64,000 nucleotides of DNA from positions 2,418,001-2,482,000 of the forward strand of contig NZ_JAOQOK010000001.1 in the NCBI RefSeq assembly GCF_025961835.1, written 5' to 3'. Both the position numbers and the translations under genes were made by a program. Shown here one piece after another: positions 16,237 to 25,968 of this stretch. The notes beneath the pieces are model-generated. The model was not told the origin of the DNA and ran no database searches. It was given only the letters and a program-made list of their open reading frames with translations. The stretch's first letter is position 1. Every line of letters starts with the position of its first letter. This DNA is from Sphingobium sp. B2D3C (GTDB lineage: Bacteria; Pseudomonadota; Alphaproteobacteria; Sphingomonadales; Sphingomonadaceae).

Positions 16237-16752
16237 ATGCGTACCACACCCCTGTTGCTGCTGGTTTCCAGTGCCGCGCTCGCCCTTTCGGCCTGTGCCA
16301 AAAAGGCGCCGGAGACTCTTCCCCCCGCCCCGGCTGACACGGCTCCGCCGCCAGCCACCACGCCGACGCCCACGCCGAGCGGCCCGACCCCGGGCAGCCA
16401 GGCGGACTTCGTCGCCAGCGTGACCTCGGACCGCATCTTCTTCAACACGGATGAGAGCGACATCGACGATGAAGATCGCAACGTGCTGCGCAGCCAGGCC
16501 GAATGGCTGATGCGCTACCCGCAGAAGCGCGTGACCGTCGAAGGCCATGCCGACGAACGCGGCACCCGCGAATACAATCTCGCGCTCGGTGAGCGTCGCG
16601 CCAATGCCGCCAAGAACTATCTGGCGTCGCTCGGCATCGATGCCGGCCGCATCAACACGATCAGCTACGGCAAGGAGCGCCCGGTCGCGCTCGGCTCGGA
16701 TGAAGCCAGCTGGGCTCAGAACCGTCGCGCAGTCACCGTCACGGTCGACTGA
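16237..16752 (+). CDS. pal: Peptidoglycan-associated lipoprotein Pal
   Basis: A 171-residue outer-membrane lipoprotein that binds peptidoglycan and TolB. The lipobox 'ALSAC' puts the lipidated Cys near residue 22. A Pro/Thr linker follows, then an OmpA-like domain with 'VEGHADERGTREYNLALGERRANAAKNYL' and 'ISYGKERPVALGSDEASWAQNRR'. The start at 16237 lies after AGGAGAAG; an in-frame ATG 90 bases upstream would bury the signal peptide. A strong terminator follows directly. Confidence 0.97.
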   Translation: MRTTPLLLLVSSAALALSACAKKAPETLPPAPADTAPPPATTPTPTPSGPTPGSQADFVASVTSDRIFFNTDESDIDDEDRNVLRSQAEWLMRYPQKRVTVEGHADERGTREYNLALGERRANAAKNYLASLGIDAGRINTISYGKERPVALGSDEASWAQNRRAVTVTVD

Positions 16753-16774
16753 CACGCGCCAGAACGCCAAACAG

Positions 16775-16810
16775 AAAGGGCAGCTTCCAAGCGGGAGGCT
16801 GCCCTTTTCT
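16775..16810 (+). terminator. Rho-independent terminator after pal
   Basis: A stem of AAAGGGCAGCTTCC against GGGAGGCTGCCCTTT (one G-T pair) with a short loop, followed by TTTTCT, 22 bases after the pal stop. It closes the Tol-Pal operon. Confidence 0.85.
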
Positions 16811-16838
16811 ATGATCTGCCCTGCTGGCGGATGGGCCG

Positions 16839-17141
16839 TCAGCCGCGGCGCGTACCCGTCATCGCCATGGTGCCGAAAGCGCCGGCATCGATGGTGCCGC
16901 TGATCTTGCCGTCGGTCACGATTGCCTCGCAGGTGAGCGTCATCGGCATGGGCATGGTCATCTCCATGGTCCAGGTCAGCCGGTTGCCATCCACCTTGCC
17001 GTTCTTCACATCCAGCGAGCCGAGCGGCCCCGCATTGGTGCCGTTGAACGTGTCTCCGTCCGTCACGACGGTGAATACGCTCGCCTGATCCCCCATCGGG
17101 GTCTTGGTGGTGCAATCATAAGCGCCGTCAACTTTGGCCAT
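16839..17141 (-). CDS. Conserved small protein of unknown function
   Basis: A 100-residue protein without signal peptide or membrane segment, starting MAKVDGAYDCTTKTPMGDQ. It is rich in Gly, Thr and Met ('WTMEMTMPMPMTLTCEAIV') and its alternating pattern suggests a small beta-barrel. I recall similar short proteins annotated as hypothetical in sphingomonads, and can name no function. It shares direction with the M16 peptidase upstream of it (29-base gap), so it may be the second gene of that transcript. It faces the pal terminator. Confidence 0.7.
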   Translation of the reverse strand: MAKVDGAYDCTTKTPMGDQASVFTVVTDGDTFNGTNAGPLGSLDVKNGKVDGNRLTWTMEMTMPMPMTLTCEAIVTDGKISGTIDAGAFGTMAMTGTRRG

Positions 17142-17170
17142 TTCATCTCTCCTTCCGGAATGAACGTTCT

Positions 17171-20035
17171 TCAGCGAGCGGGGGCTGCGCCGGGGGTGAT
17201 CTCCGTCACGGACAACCCCAGCGGCTTGAGCTGGTCCGCAATCTGGCTCTTGTCGCCGACCACCACCCAGCTCAGCTGCGCGGGGTCGATGAGTTGCTTC
17301 GCCGCCGCGTCGAGTTGGGCCGGGGTGAGCGCCTGATAGCGCGCCCGCAGCGTCTCCACATAATCGAACGGCCGGCCGAACAGCGCATCCGCCTGCATTT
17401 GCCCGAGCACGGCGCCGGTGGTCTCGAACTTGCCCGGCAAGCCGGCGATCTCGCCATTGACCACGCGTGCGAATTCCTGAGGCGTCACGCCCTTTGGCCC
17501 AAGGAAGCTGACGATCTGGTCCCGCATCGCCGCGATGGCCGGGCCGGTCTTGTCCGCCTGCACCGGTGCGCTGACAAGATAGGGGCTGCGCTCCAGCCGC
17601 CGGCTGAGCGCACCGCGCACGCCATAGGACCAGCCCTTGGCCTCCCGAATGTCCGCATTCAGCCGCGAGAGGAAATCATCGCCCAGCACGGTGTTCGCCA
17701 TGTTGAACGCGACCAGGTCATCGCGCCCGGTCGCCTTGGTGACCACCCCGCCCAGAATGACGGACTGCGGCGACTGCGGCCGATCGATCAGGTAGATACC
17801 CGGCTTGGGCGTAGGCACCGCCACCGAGAAATCCTTGACGGGCGAGGCCATGCGGTTCTGCGGCCAATTGCCGAAACGCGCCTCCAGCAGGGGCTTGATC
17901 TCGGCCATAGTGATGTCGCCGGCGACGAAGATCTCTGCCTTGCTGGGGACGATCCAGCCGCCATGGTAATGCACGAGGTCGTCGCGCGTGATCGCCTTCA
18001 CGGTGGCCTCCTCACCCCGCGCGCTGACCACGCCATAAGGATGCTGCGGGCCGTAGAGCAGCGGCGAGATTGCCCGGTTGGCAAGGCCGCTGGGCTGCGT
18101 CTTTTCCGCCGCGATGCCGGCAAGCTGGATGGTCCGCAGCCGCTCGATCTCGCTCGGCGCGAAGGCGGGGTTGCGGATCACATCCTGCAGCAGGTCGAGC
18201 GAAGGCGCCAGATTGGGCTTGAGCGCGAACAGGGAGATGGACGTGCGGTCCATGCTCTGCCCGGTCGAGATGCTGGCGCCGAGCCGCTCCTGCTCCTCGG
18301 CGATCTGGATGGTCGAACGACTGGTGGTGCCGGCCTCCAGCAGGTCGAGCATCAGCGTGCCCAGCCCCATCCGGTCCCGCCGGTCACTGGCAAGCCCAGC
18401 GTCGAAATTGACCGCGATGCTGACGGTCGGCACGGTCGAGCGGGTCGCGACGTGCAGCTTGATGCCATTGCCGAGCGTCGCCGTCTCCACCGTGGGGAAA
18501 TCGAGGTCCGGGTTCTGCGTTACGTCCGGGATCGCCAGCGTCGGCTTGGGCGCCGCGACATCCGCCGGCGCATTCTCGCCCGGCGCTGCGACGCTCGCAT
18601 CCTCATAGGCTTCCCGCTCACCGGGCTCGACCGTCAGTGCAAACACGGGGCGGGTGAGCCAGCGCTGCATCGCCGCCGTCACGGCCGTGGGCGTCGCGGC
18701 GGCGATGGCCGCCAGGTCCTTCTTATACTGGGCAGGATCACCCGAATATAACAGTCCCTCAGCCAAGGTGGACGCCTTGCCGCTGAAGCCTCCGACCACT
18801 TCGAGCGCGGCAATCTCCCCGGCGACCTGCCGGGTGGCCACGCGGGTGACTTCATCGGCGGTCGGGCCAGTCTTGATGAAATCGCCCATGATCTCATCGA
18901 GCCGGCGGGAGACCAGCGCCGGATCGGTGCCGGGCTTCACATCGGCTGTCGCCATGAAGAAACCGAGCTGCTCGAACTGCTGCACGCCCGCCGTCACGCT
19001 CACCGCGATCTGTTCGTCGCGGACGAGGATATTGTCCAGCCGCGAGCTGGCGAGGCCGCCGAGCACCGCGCCGCCCACGGAGAGCAACGGCGCATCCTTG
19101 TCATTGCGGCCCGGCGTCACCCACATGCGATAGATGCGCGTGGTCGCCACGCGGTCCTTCATCACCTTGTCAACGCGTGCAGGCAGCGTCGGGATCGGCG
19201 CGGCAACCGGCTTGACCGCCGGCCCCGCCGCGATGCCGCCGAAATATTTCTCGACCTTCGCCTTGGCCGTGGCGGCGTCGATATCGCCGGCCAGCACCAG
19301 GATCGCGTTGTTCGGTCCGTAATGATCGCGGAACCAGCCCTTCACATCCTCCAACGAGGCAGAGTCGAGATCCGCCATTGAGCCGATGGTCGAGTGGCCA
19401 TAGGGATGGCCTTTGGGCAGCAGCGTCTCAAGCTGCACATATTCCACCAGGCCATAGGGCTGATTGTCGCCCTGCCGCTTCTCATTCTGCACCACGGCGC
19501 GCTGGGCATCGAGCTTGCCTTGCGTCACCGCGCCGAGCAGGCGGCCCATACGGTCCGCCTCCATGAACAGCGCACGATCGAGCGTGCCCGTCGGCACCGT
19601 CTCGACATAATTGGTGCGGTCGAACCACGTCGATCCATTGGTGGGCGTGGAACCGGCCGAAACCAAAGGCTCATCGAAATTGGGCACATTCTCCGACCCG
19701 CCGAACATCAGATGTTCGAAGAGATGCGCAAAGCCGGTCTTGCCTTCCGGCTCATGCTTGGAGCCGATACGGTAGTAGACGGTGACGCCGACGACCGGCG
19801 CCTTGCGATCGGTATGCACGATCACGCGCAGGCCATTGGGCAGCGTGAACGTCTCATAGGGAATGTCGACTCGCTTGATGAGATCGGCAAGCGGCGCCGG
19901 CTTGACGGTTGCCGCAGCGGCTGCCGGGCGGGGGGCGGGCTGCGCTTGCGACCAGGCCGGCACGGATGCCGTAAGGGCAAGGCTGCAAACGCCCAGATAC
20001 ATAAGGGCAGTCGAACGACGAACAGTCAGACGCAT
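17171..20035 (-). CDS. M16 family zinc metallopeptidase, two-lobed, secreted
   Basis: A 954-residue pitrilysin/insulinase-family protease. A signal peptide (MRLTVRRST, ending 'VPAWSQAQ') exports it. The N-terminal half carries the inverted zinc motif HLFEH (residues 104-108) and the third ligand Glu185 in 'QNEKRQ', at the family spacing. The C-terminal half (from about residue 510) is the usual inactive M16 domain ('LHVATRSTVPTVSIAVNFDAG'). It probably degrades peptides in the periplasm. The start is placed at 20035 because the frame upstream has no signal peptide and runs into the clpB promoter region. Confidence 0.93.
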   Translation of the reverse strand: MRLTVRRSTALMYLGVCSLALTASVPAWSQAQPAPRPAAAAATVKPAPLADLIKRVDIPYETFTLPNGLRVIVHTDRKAPVVGVTVYYRIGSKHEPEGKTGFAHLFEHLMFGGSENVPNFDEPLVSAGSTPTNGSTWFDRTNYVETVPTGTLDRALFMEADRMGRLLGAVTQGKLDAQRAVVQNEKRQGDNQPYGLVEYVQLETLLPKGHPYGHSTIGSMADLDSASLEDVKGWFRDHYGPNNAILVLAGDIDAATAKAKVEKYFGGIAAGPAVKPVAAPIPTLPARVDKVMKDRVATTRIYRMWVTPGRNDKDAPLLSVGGAVLGGLASSRLDNILVRDEQIAVSVTAGVQQFEQLGFFMATADVKPGTDPALVSRRLDEIMGDFIKTGPTADEVTRVATRQVAGEIAALEVVGGFSGKASTLAEGLLYSGDPAQYKKDLAAIAAATPTAVTAAMQRWLTRPVFALTVEPGEREAYEDASVAAPGENAPADVAAPKPTLAIPDVTQNPDLDFPTVETATLGNGIKLHVATRSTVPTVSIAVNFDAGLASDRRDRMGLGTLMLDLLEAGTTSRSTIQIAEEQERLGASISTGQSMDRTSISLFALKPNLAPSLDLLQDVIRNPAFAPSEIERLRTIQLAGIAAEKTQPSGLANRAISPLLYGPQHPYGVVSARGEEATVKAITRDDLVHYHGGWIVPSKAEIFVAGDITMAEIKPLLEARFGNWPQNRMASPVKDFSVAVPTPKPGIYLIDRPQSPQSVILGGVVTKATGRDDLVAFNMANTVLGDDFLSRLNADIREAKGWSYGVRGALSRRLERSPYLVSAPVQADKTGPAIAAMRDQIVSFLGPKGVTPQEFARVVNGEIAGLPGKFETTGAVLGQMQADALFGRPFDYVETLRARYQALTPAQLDAAAKQLIDPAQLSWVVVGDKSQIADQLKPLGLSVTEITPGAAPAR

Positions 20036-20260
20036 AGAATCTCCGACGAATATCAACAGATCGCCACCCGTAGCAGCAACGGCCTGAACTATGGCCGGAC
20101 CATAGCGGCAGGCGGCGGCCAAGCCTAGCGCCGGATCGAACCGGCCCCGATTGAGGACCCGCCAGCGAGCTGAAGCGTTGATCATATCGAAGCTGGCATG
20201 GCATATCGCACGGGTCGATCATGCTGCCCGGATCGCGCCGGAGAAAAACGCACTGGCCCT

Positions 20261-20288
20261 CTTGTGTTGCGAAATAGCAACACCATCT
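20261..20288 (+). promoter_or_regulatory. Heat-shock (sigma-32-like) promoter of clpB with internal dyad
   Basis: CTTGTG (20261-20266), 14 bases, then CACCATCT (20281-20288) resembles the RpoH consensus CTTGAA-N13/14-CCCCATNT. Predicted transcription starts about 16 bases before the clpB ATG, and a GGGAGA ribosome site lies between. The spacer forms a perfect 7-base dyad, GTGTTGC-GAAATA-GCAACAC (20264-20283), which could be a protein-binding site. Confidence 0.65.
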
Positions 20289-20310
20289 GTGGCAGGCGAA
20301 GGGAGATAGT

Positions 20311-22890
20311 ATGAATCTCGAAAAGTTCACAGACCGGGCCAAGGGTTTCCTGCAGAGCGCGCAAACCGTCGCGATCCGCATGAACCATCAGCGCATCAGC
20401 CCGGAGCATCTGCTCAAGGCGCTGCTCGAGGATGAGCAGGGCATGGCCAGCGGTCTCATCAAGGCGGCGGGGGGCGATGCCGCGACCGCGCTACGCGAGA
20501 CCGACGCGGCGCTTGCCAAGGTGCCCGCCGTCAGCGGATCGGGCGCGCAGCAGAGCCCGGGCCTCGACAATGACGCCGTACGCGTCCTCGATTCCGCCGA
20601 GCAGGTCGCGCAGAAGGCGGGCGACAGCTATGTCACCGTCGAGCGGCTGCTCCTCGCTCTGGTGCTGGCGACGACGACCGCCGCCGGCAAGGCGCTGGCC
20701 ACCGCCGGCGTGAAGGCCGAGGCGCTCAATGGGGCAATCAATGCCTTGCGCGGCGGGCGGAAGGCGGACACCGCGTCCGCCGAGGACCGCTACGACGCGC
20801 TCAAGAAATTCGCCCGCGACCTCACCGAGGCCGCCCGCGATGGCAAGCTCGATCCGGTGATCGGCCGCGACGAGGAAATCCGCCGCACCATCCAGATCCT
20901 CGCCCGGCGCACCAAGAACAATCCGGTGCTGATCGGTGAGCCCGGCGTCGGCAAGACCGCCATCGCGGAGGGCCTCGCCCTGCGCATCGCCAATGGCGAC
21001 GTGCCCGACACCCTCAAGGACCGCACGCTGATGGCGCTCGACATGGGCAGCCTCATCGCCGGCGCGAAGTATCGCGGCGAGTTCGAGGAGCGCCTCAAGG
21101 GCGTGCTCGACGAGGTGAAGGGCGCGGACGGCCAGATCATCCTCTTCGTCGATGAGATGCACACGCTGATCGGCGCGGGCAAATCCGAAGGCGCGATGGA
21201 TGCCTCCAACCTGCTCAAGCCGGCGCTGGCGCGTGGCGAGCTGCACTGCATCGGCGCGACCACGCTCGATGAGTATCGCAAATATGTCGAGAAGGACCCC
21301 GCCCTCCAGCGGCGGTTCCAGCCGGTGTTTGTTGGCGAGCCGACGGTGGAGGACACCATCTCCATCCTGCGCGGCATCAAGGACAAGTACGAGACGCACC
21401 ATGGCGTGCGGATCGCGGACGGGGCAATCGTCTCGGCCGCGACGCTCTCCAACCGCTACATCACCGACCGCTTCCTGCCAGACAAAGCCATCGACCTGAT
21501 GGACGAGGCCGCGAGCCGCATCCGCATGGAAGTGGAGTCCAAGCCCGAGGAGATCGAGAATCTCGACCGGCGGATCATGCAGTTGCAGATCGAGCGCGAG
21601 GCGCTGAAGAAGGAGACCGATCAGGCGAGCAAGGACCGGCTGGCGGCGCTGGAAGGCGACCTCGCCAATCTGGAGCAGCAATCGGCCGAACTCACCGGCC
21701 GCTGGCAGGCCGAGAAGGACAAGATCGCAGGCGAGGCCAAGCTCAAGGAACAGCTCGATGCCGCGCGCATCCAGCTGGAGCAGGCGCAGCGCACCGGCGA
21801 ATATGCCAAGGCTGGCGAGCTGCAATATGGCACCATCCCCACGCTGGAGAAGCAGCTCGAAGAGGCGCAGTCCGCCTCCAAGGGCGCGATGCTGCGTGAG
21901 GAAGTGACCAGCGAGGACATCGCCAGCGTCGTCTCGCGCTGGACCGGCATTCCGGTCGACAAGATGCTGGAAGGCGAGCGCGAGAAGCTGTTGGCCATGG
22001 AGGAGGAGCTGGGTCGCCGGGTGATCGGCCAGGCCGATGCGGTGAAGGCCGTCTCCACCGCCGTGCGCCGCTCACGCGCCGGTCTGCAGGACCCCAACCG
22101 GCCGCTCGGCAGCTTCCTGTTACTCGGCCCCACGGGCGTCGGCAAGACGGAGCTGACCAAGGCGCTCGCCGAATTCCTGTTTGATGACAGCAATGCGATG
22201 GTGCGCATCGACATGAGCGAGTTCATGGAGAAGCACAGCGTCGCCCGGCTGATCGGCGCGCCGCCGGGCTATGTCGGCTATGAGGAAGGCGGCGTGCTGA
22301 CCGAAGCCGTCCGCCGCCGGCCCTATCAGGTCGTGCTGTTCGACGAGGTGGAGAAGGCGCATGGCGACGTGTTCAACGTGCTCCTCCAGGTGCTCGACGA
22401 TGGCCGCCTGACCGATGGGCAGGGCCGCACGGTCGACTTCACCAACACGATCATCGTGCTGACCAGCAACCTCGGCAGCCAGTTCCTCACCAGCCTTGGT
22501 GACGATGAGCCGGTGGAGAAGGTGGAGGACCAGGTGATGGACGTGGTGCGTGCGCACTTCCGCCCCGAGTTCCTCAACCGGCTGGACGAGATCATCCTGT
22601 TCCACCGGCTGGGCGCGGAGCATATGGGGCCGATCGTCGACATCCAGGTCGCCCGCGTCGGCAAGCTGCTCAAGGACCGCAAGGTGACGCTCGACCTCAC
22701 CGACGGCGCCCGCGCCTGGCTCGGCCGGGTCGGCTACGATCCGGTCTATGGCGCCCGCCCCTTGAAGCGCGCGGTGCAGAAATATCTGCAAGACCCGCTC
22801 GCCGACCTCATCCTGCGCGGTGAAGTGCCCGACGGCGCAACCGTGCGCGTCGATGAGGGCGATGGGGCACTGGTGTTGACGGTGGGGTGA
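20311..22890 (+). CDS. clpB: Disaggregase chaperone ClpB
   Basis: An 859-residue AAA+ hexameric chaperone that threads and rescues aggregated proteins with DnaK. Domains: the N domain (1-145, '[18 protein letters not shown]'), AAA1 with Walker A 'GEPGVGKTA' (about 209-217) and Walker B '[10 protein letters not shown]', the coiled-coil middle domain (about 405-525, with '[17 protein letters not shown]'), and AAA2 with 'GPTGVGKTE' (about 608) and '[10 protein letters not shown]'. The full-length start at 20311 follows a GGGAGA site. The heat-shock-like promoter upstream fits its role. Confidence 0.98.
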   Translation: MNLEKFTDRAKGFLQSAQTVAIRMNHQRISPEHLLKALLEDEQGMASGLIKAAGGDAATALRETDAALAKVPAVSGSGAQQSPGLDNDAVRVLDSAEQVAQKAGDSYVTVERLLLALVLATTTAAGKALATAGVKAEALNGAINALRGGRKADTASAEDRYDALKKFARDLTEAARDGKLDPVIGRDEEIRRTIQILARRTKNNPVLIGEPGVGKTAIAEGLALRIANGDVPDTLKDRTLMALDMGSLIAGAKYRGEFEERLKGVLDEVKGADGQIILFVDEMHTLIGAGKSEGAMDASNLLKPALARGELHCIGATTLDEYRKYVEKDPALQRRFQPVFVGEPTVEDTISILRGIKDKYETHHGVRIADGAIVSAATLSNRYITDRFLPDKAIDLMDEAASRIRMEVESKPEEIENLDRRIMQLQIEREALKKETDQASKDRLAALEGDLANLEQQSAELTGRWQAEKDKIAGEAKLKEQLDAARIQLEQAQRTGEYAKAGELQYGTIPTLEKQLEEAQSASKGAMLREEVTSEDIASVVSRWTGIPVDKMLEGEREKLLAMEEELGRRVIGQADAVKAVSTAVRRSRAGLQDPNRPLGSFLLLGPTGVGKTELTKALAEFLFDDSNAMVRIDMSEFMEKHSVARLIGAPPGYVGYEEGGVLTEAVRRRPYQVVLFDEVEKAHGDVFNVLLQVLDDGRLTDGQGRTVDFTNTIIVLTSNLGSQFLTSLGDDEPVEKVEDQVMDVVRAHFRPEFLNRLDEIILFHRLGAEHMGPIVDIQVARVGKLLKDRKVTLDLTDGARAWLGRVGYDPVYGARPLKRAVQKYLQDPLADLILRGEVPDGATVRVDEGDGALVLTVG

Positions 22891-22913
22891 GGGTGCGAAC
22901 GGACGTAAGAAAG

Positions 22914-22945
22914 GAAAGGGCGGCCAAATGGGCCGCCCTTTCTGT
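22914..22945. terminator. Bidirectional terminator between clpB and the TonB receptor
   Basis: A perfect 12-base-pair stem (GAAAGGGCGGCC / GGCCGCCCTTTC) with a five-base loop, followed by TGTTTCTG on the plus strand and preceded by A-rich sequence that gives T-rich on the minus strand. It serves both convergent genes. Confidence 0.85.
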
Positions 22946-22968
22946 TTCTGGCAGTGGTCAGGAGGTCG

Positions 22969-25968
22969 TTAGAAACCGACCTTCACGCCCGCATAGAGGT
23001 AGCGTCCAACGCCTGATACCGGATAGCTAAGCTGACCGGGTTCCGGCTCGTAGTCGAACAGGTTGTTCACGCCGCCATAGAACTCGAACTTTTCCACGGT
23101 AAATGCCGCACGGATATCGTGCTCCCAACGCTCCTTGAAGAAGAAATACTTGGGATCAGAGATGTCCGGATCGCCCGCAAGCTGCTCGGTCGTGTAACGA
23201 CGTGTCTTGCTCCAGTAGCTCAGGCCGTAGTTGATCGAGAAGTTTTCGAGCGCCCAGGTCAGGCTGACACTCCCGCGCCAGCGGGGGTTGTACCGCTCCA
23301 GCAAATCATCATCGACATCAGCGCCGAGCGTCGGCACGAAATTGATCGAGTCGAGGTAACCGCCAGCTAGGCTGAACTGGAACCGACCGATGTTCGCTGC
23401 CGGCGTAACCACGTAGTTGATCGTGAAGTCCGCGCCCGCAGTCCGGAACGCCGCGACGTTTTCAGGACGGACCAGGAAGGCGTTGCGACGTAGCGGGTCG
23501 TTGCCTTGACCCAGGAAGAAGCCAAGCGTCGATCCGGGTGTCGTTTCGCGGAACAGGTTTGGACAGTAAGGATTGTCCAACGTCGGCTGATCAACGCAAA
23601 GCTCGGCCAGTTCGGTCGCGGTCGGCGTGTTGATGGCATCCGTGATACGGATATTGTACCAGTCGAACGTTATGGACAGCCCCGGGATGAAGCTCGGCTG
23701 GAGCACGACGCCGGCCGTCCAGGTCTTGGCCGTCTCCTCCTGCAGATCCTGATTACCGCTGAACAGACCGCGACGCGACGTATTCTGCTCTGGCACGCTG
23801 TTCGGGCTAAACGTTGCGATCTGCGTAGGCGTCAAACCGTACCCAGCGAGTAGAGCTTCGCAATTTGCAGCTCGGTACTGGGTACCTTGATTGCGCCGCG
23901 TAATGTCGCAAGGGTCAGTAATAAAGAGGAACGTTCCGGTTTCCGGGCGGAACAGTTCACCGATATTCGGTGCCCGGACAGCCTGCGAATAGGTTGCACG
24001 GAAGCGGATATCGCGGATCGGCGCATAAACACCGTCAATCTTCCAGGTCGTTGTGCTGCCAACGGTGGAATAATCCGAGAAGCGGATCGCGCCGCCAATC
24101 GAGAGGCGCTCAGCGAACGGAAGATCAGCCAGAATCGGAAGATTGATCTCGCCGAAGACTTCCTTCACGTCAAATTCACCGCTGCTCGGTGCGATGGCGC
24201 TGAAGTCTCGGAAATCACCATTTTGAATCCGCACGTCAGGCGTTTCGCTACTCTTTTCGCGGCGATACTCAGCGCCGATCGCAAAACCAACGGGCCCGCC
24301 AGGCAGATTGAAGAAGGCTTCCGTATCGCCCGAGATATAGCCGCTAACGACTTCCTGAGCGACGCGTGAGCGACTGACATTGTCTGCCAGGACGAAGGCG
24401 AGTGCCTCCTGGCTTGCAACACCTTCACCAAGGAGGTTGAGTGGGCGACAAGCGCTGTTCGCTCCGGGTGTAAACGTCGTTGCAGGCGCGTCGAAATTCT
24501 CGGGATCGATGTTCGACGTGGGATCGAGGGTCGAACGGCATACGATATTACCCGAAACCGGATCGCGCACTGCATCAAGTGCGGCGAAGAAGCGGTCACC
24601 GATCAGGTTCGAGGTCTGAACGAACTGCGACTTGGTACGACCGTATACATAGGAGATGTCGTAACGCAGGTTGTCCGTAATCTCACCTTCGAGACCGACG
24701 ACGATGCGGAAGGTTTCGCGCTCGGTCGTTTCACCGCGAATGCCCAAATCGAAGTTATCGCGATAAAGCCCTGCGCCGCCCGCCGCCTCATCAGCACCAA
24801 AGCGCTCAATGAGATAGGCGTTGTCAGGATAAAGGTAGGTGCCGAAGTCAAAACTGGGCTGACCAACCGAGAAGGACTCGTTCTTTACGTATTTGCCTTC
24901 AAAGTAGAGACGGGCTGCAGGCGAGAACTCAAAGCTCGACAGCATGTTGAACGAGTGACGTTCTGTCTCCGGCTGCAAGTCACCATAATAACCGGCGACG
25001 GGTGTATTCGTCCCCCCGATGGCAAAAGCGGTGCCGGGCAGCACGATGCCCTCATCATATGCTCGACCGTCGCCCAGATAGAGACCGCTATCAAGCGCGA
25101 CCATGCCCGGGCGGGCGCTATAAGCCCAAGTCAGGTTGTTCTGGCGAATGTTGTCGAAAACATTGGGGTCGTCGACTGGATCGCCGTCTTCATTTTCAAG
25201 GAAATCATTTGGGTTCTGAACCATCACCGCCCAGCGTGACGGATCGCCTGAGTAGAGGCGTTCGGAACTGTGAAGCCGATCGGCCCGATTGTACTCATAT
25301 GCAACCGTCAGGTTTGCGCGATCATCCAGAAAATTCTTACCGGCGACCACCGAAAATAACTGGCTGCCGGCGTCGCCTTTGCTGGAGATACCAGCCTGTG
25401 CACGCGCGGAGAACCCGTCATAGTTGCGCTTCAGGATGAAGTTCACCACGCCGGACACGCCGTCCGCACCGTAAACGGCAGATGCGCCGCCGGTGAGCAC
25501 GTCCACCTTCTCGATCAGTTCTTGCGGGATCGTGTTGATATCGACCGCAGCCGAGTTGGCCACGCCAGCGACATGCCGCTTGCCGTTGACCAGCACGAGC
25601 GTACGGTCCGTGCCGAGATTTCTGAGATCAAGCAGGTTGACGCCGGTCTCACCAAATCCGGCATCCGCACCACCAGCCAATGACGAGCCAACAGAAGCGG
25701 TCAGCGCGGGGTTCCGGATCAGAATGTCCGCGATATTGGTTTGACCGGTATTCTCGATTGCAGCCGCCGTGATCGCAACAATCGGGTTGGCAACTTCGAG
25801 CTCAGGTCGCGCAATGCGCGAACCGGTAACGACGATCACCTCACCATCCTCGGCGGCATCCGCATTCTGCGGCTCCTGCGCATGTGCGGCGGAGCTCAGC
25901 ATGGCGAGGCCGAGCACGGCAGGTGCAGCTGCCAGCTTCAGCAATGTTTGCGATGTTGTTTTCTTCAC
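22969..25968 (-). CDS. TonB-dependent receptor
   Basis: A complete 999-residue outer-membrane receptor. The signal peptide ends 'SSAAHAQEPQ'. A TonB-box-like region 'GEVIVVTGSRIARPE' leads into the plug (about residues 55-170, with 'LVLVNGKRHVAG' and 'VDVLTGGASAVYGADGVSGVVNFILK'). A barrel of roughly 800 residues ends with 'YLYAGVKVGF', having the terminal Phe needed for outer-membrane assembly. The substrate is unknown: no sugar, haem or siderophore genes flank it, and the nearest same-strand gene upstream (M23 lipoprotein) lies 534 bases away. A perfect hairpin sits in its leader. Confidence 0.95.
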   Translation of the reverse strand: MKKTTSQTLLKLAAAPAVLGLAMLSSAAHAQEPQNADAAEDGEVIVVTGSRIARPELEVANPIVAITAAAIENTGQTNIADILIRNPALTASVGSSLAGGADAGFGETGVNLLDLRNLGTDRTLVLVNGKRHVAGVANSAAVDINTIPQELIEKVDVLTGGASAVYGADGVSGVVNFILKRNYDGFSARAQAGISSKGDAGSQLFSVVAGKNFLDDRANLTVAYEYNRADRLHSSERLYSGDPSRWAVMVQNPNDFLENEDGDPVDDPNVFDNIRQNNLTWAYSARPGMVALDSGLYLGDGRAYDEGIVLPGTAFAIGGTNTPVAGYYGDLQPETERHSFNMLSSFEFSPAARLYFEGKYVKNESFSVGQPSFDFGTYLYPDNAYLIERFGADEAAGGAGLYRDNFDLGIRGETTERETFRIVVGLEGEITDNLRYDISYVYGRTKSQFVQTSNLIGDRFFAALDAVRDPVSGNIVCRSTLDPTSNIDPENFDAPATTFTPGANSACRPLNLLGEGVASQEALAFVLADNVSRSRVAQEVVSGYISGDTEAFFNLPGGPVGFAIGAEYRREKSSETPDVRIQNGDFRDFSAIAPSSGEFDVKEVFGEINLPILADLPFAERLSIGGAIRFSDYSTVGSTTTWKIDGVYAPIRDIRFRATYSQAVRAPNIGELFRPETGTFLFITDPCDITRRNQGTQYRAANCEALLAGYGLTPTQIATFSPNSVPEQNTSRRGLFSGNQDLQEETAKTWTAGVVLQPSFIPGLSITFDWYNIRITDAINTPTATELAELCVDQPTLDNPYCPNLFRETTPGSTLGFFLGQGNDPLRRNAFLVRPENVAAFRTAGADFTINYVVTPAANIGRFQFSLAGGYLDSINFVPTLGADVDDDLLERYNPRWRGSVSLTWALENFSINYGLSYWSKTRRYTTEQLAGDPDISDPKYFFFKERWEHDIRAAFTVEKFEFYGGVNNLFDYEPEPGQLSYPVSGVGRYLYAGVKVGF

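Noticed and set aside
17294..18751. A 485-codon frame antisense to the M16 peptidase
   Set aside because: Low-complexity Arg/Gly/His translation with no domain, shadowing a secure gene.
20264..20283. CIRCE element upstream of clpB
   Set aside because: The dyad arms are GTGTTGC/GCAACAC with a six-base spacer, which does not fit the CIRCE arms or its nine-base spacer; it is reported as an unidentified dyad instead.
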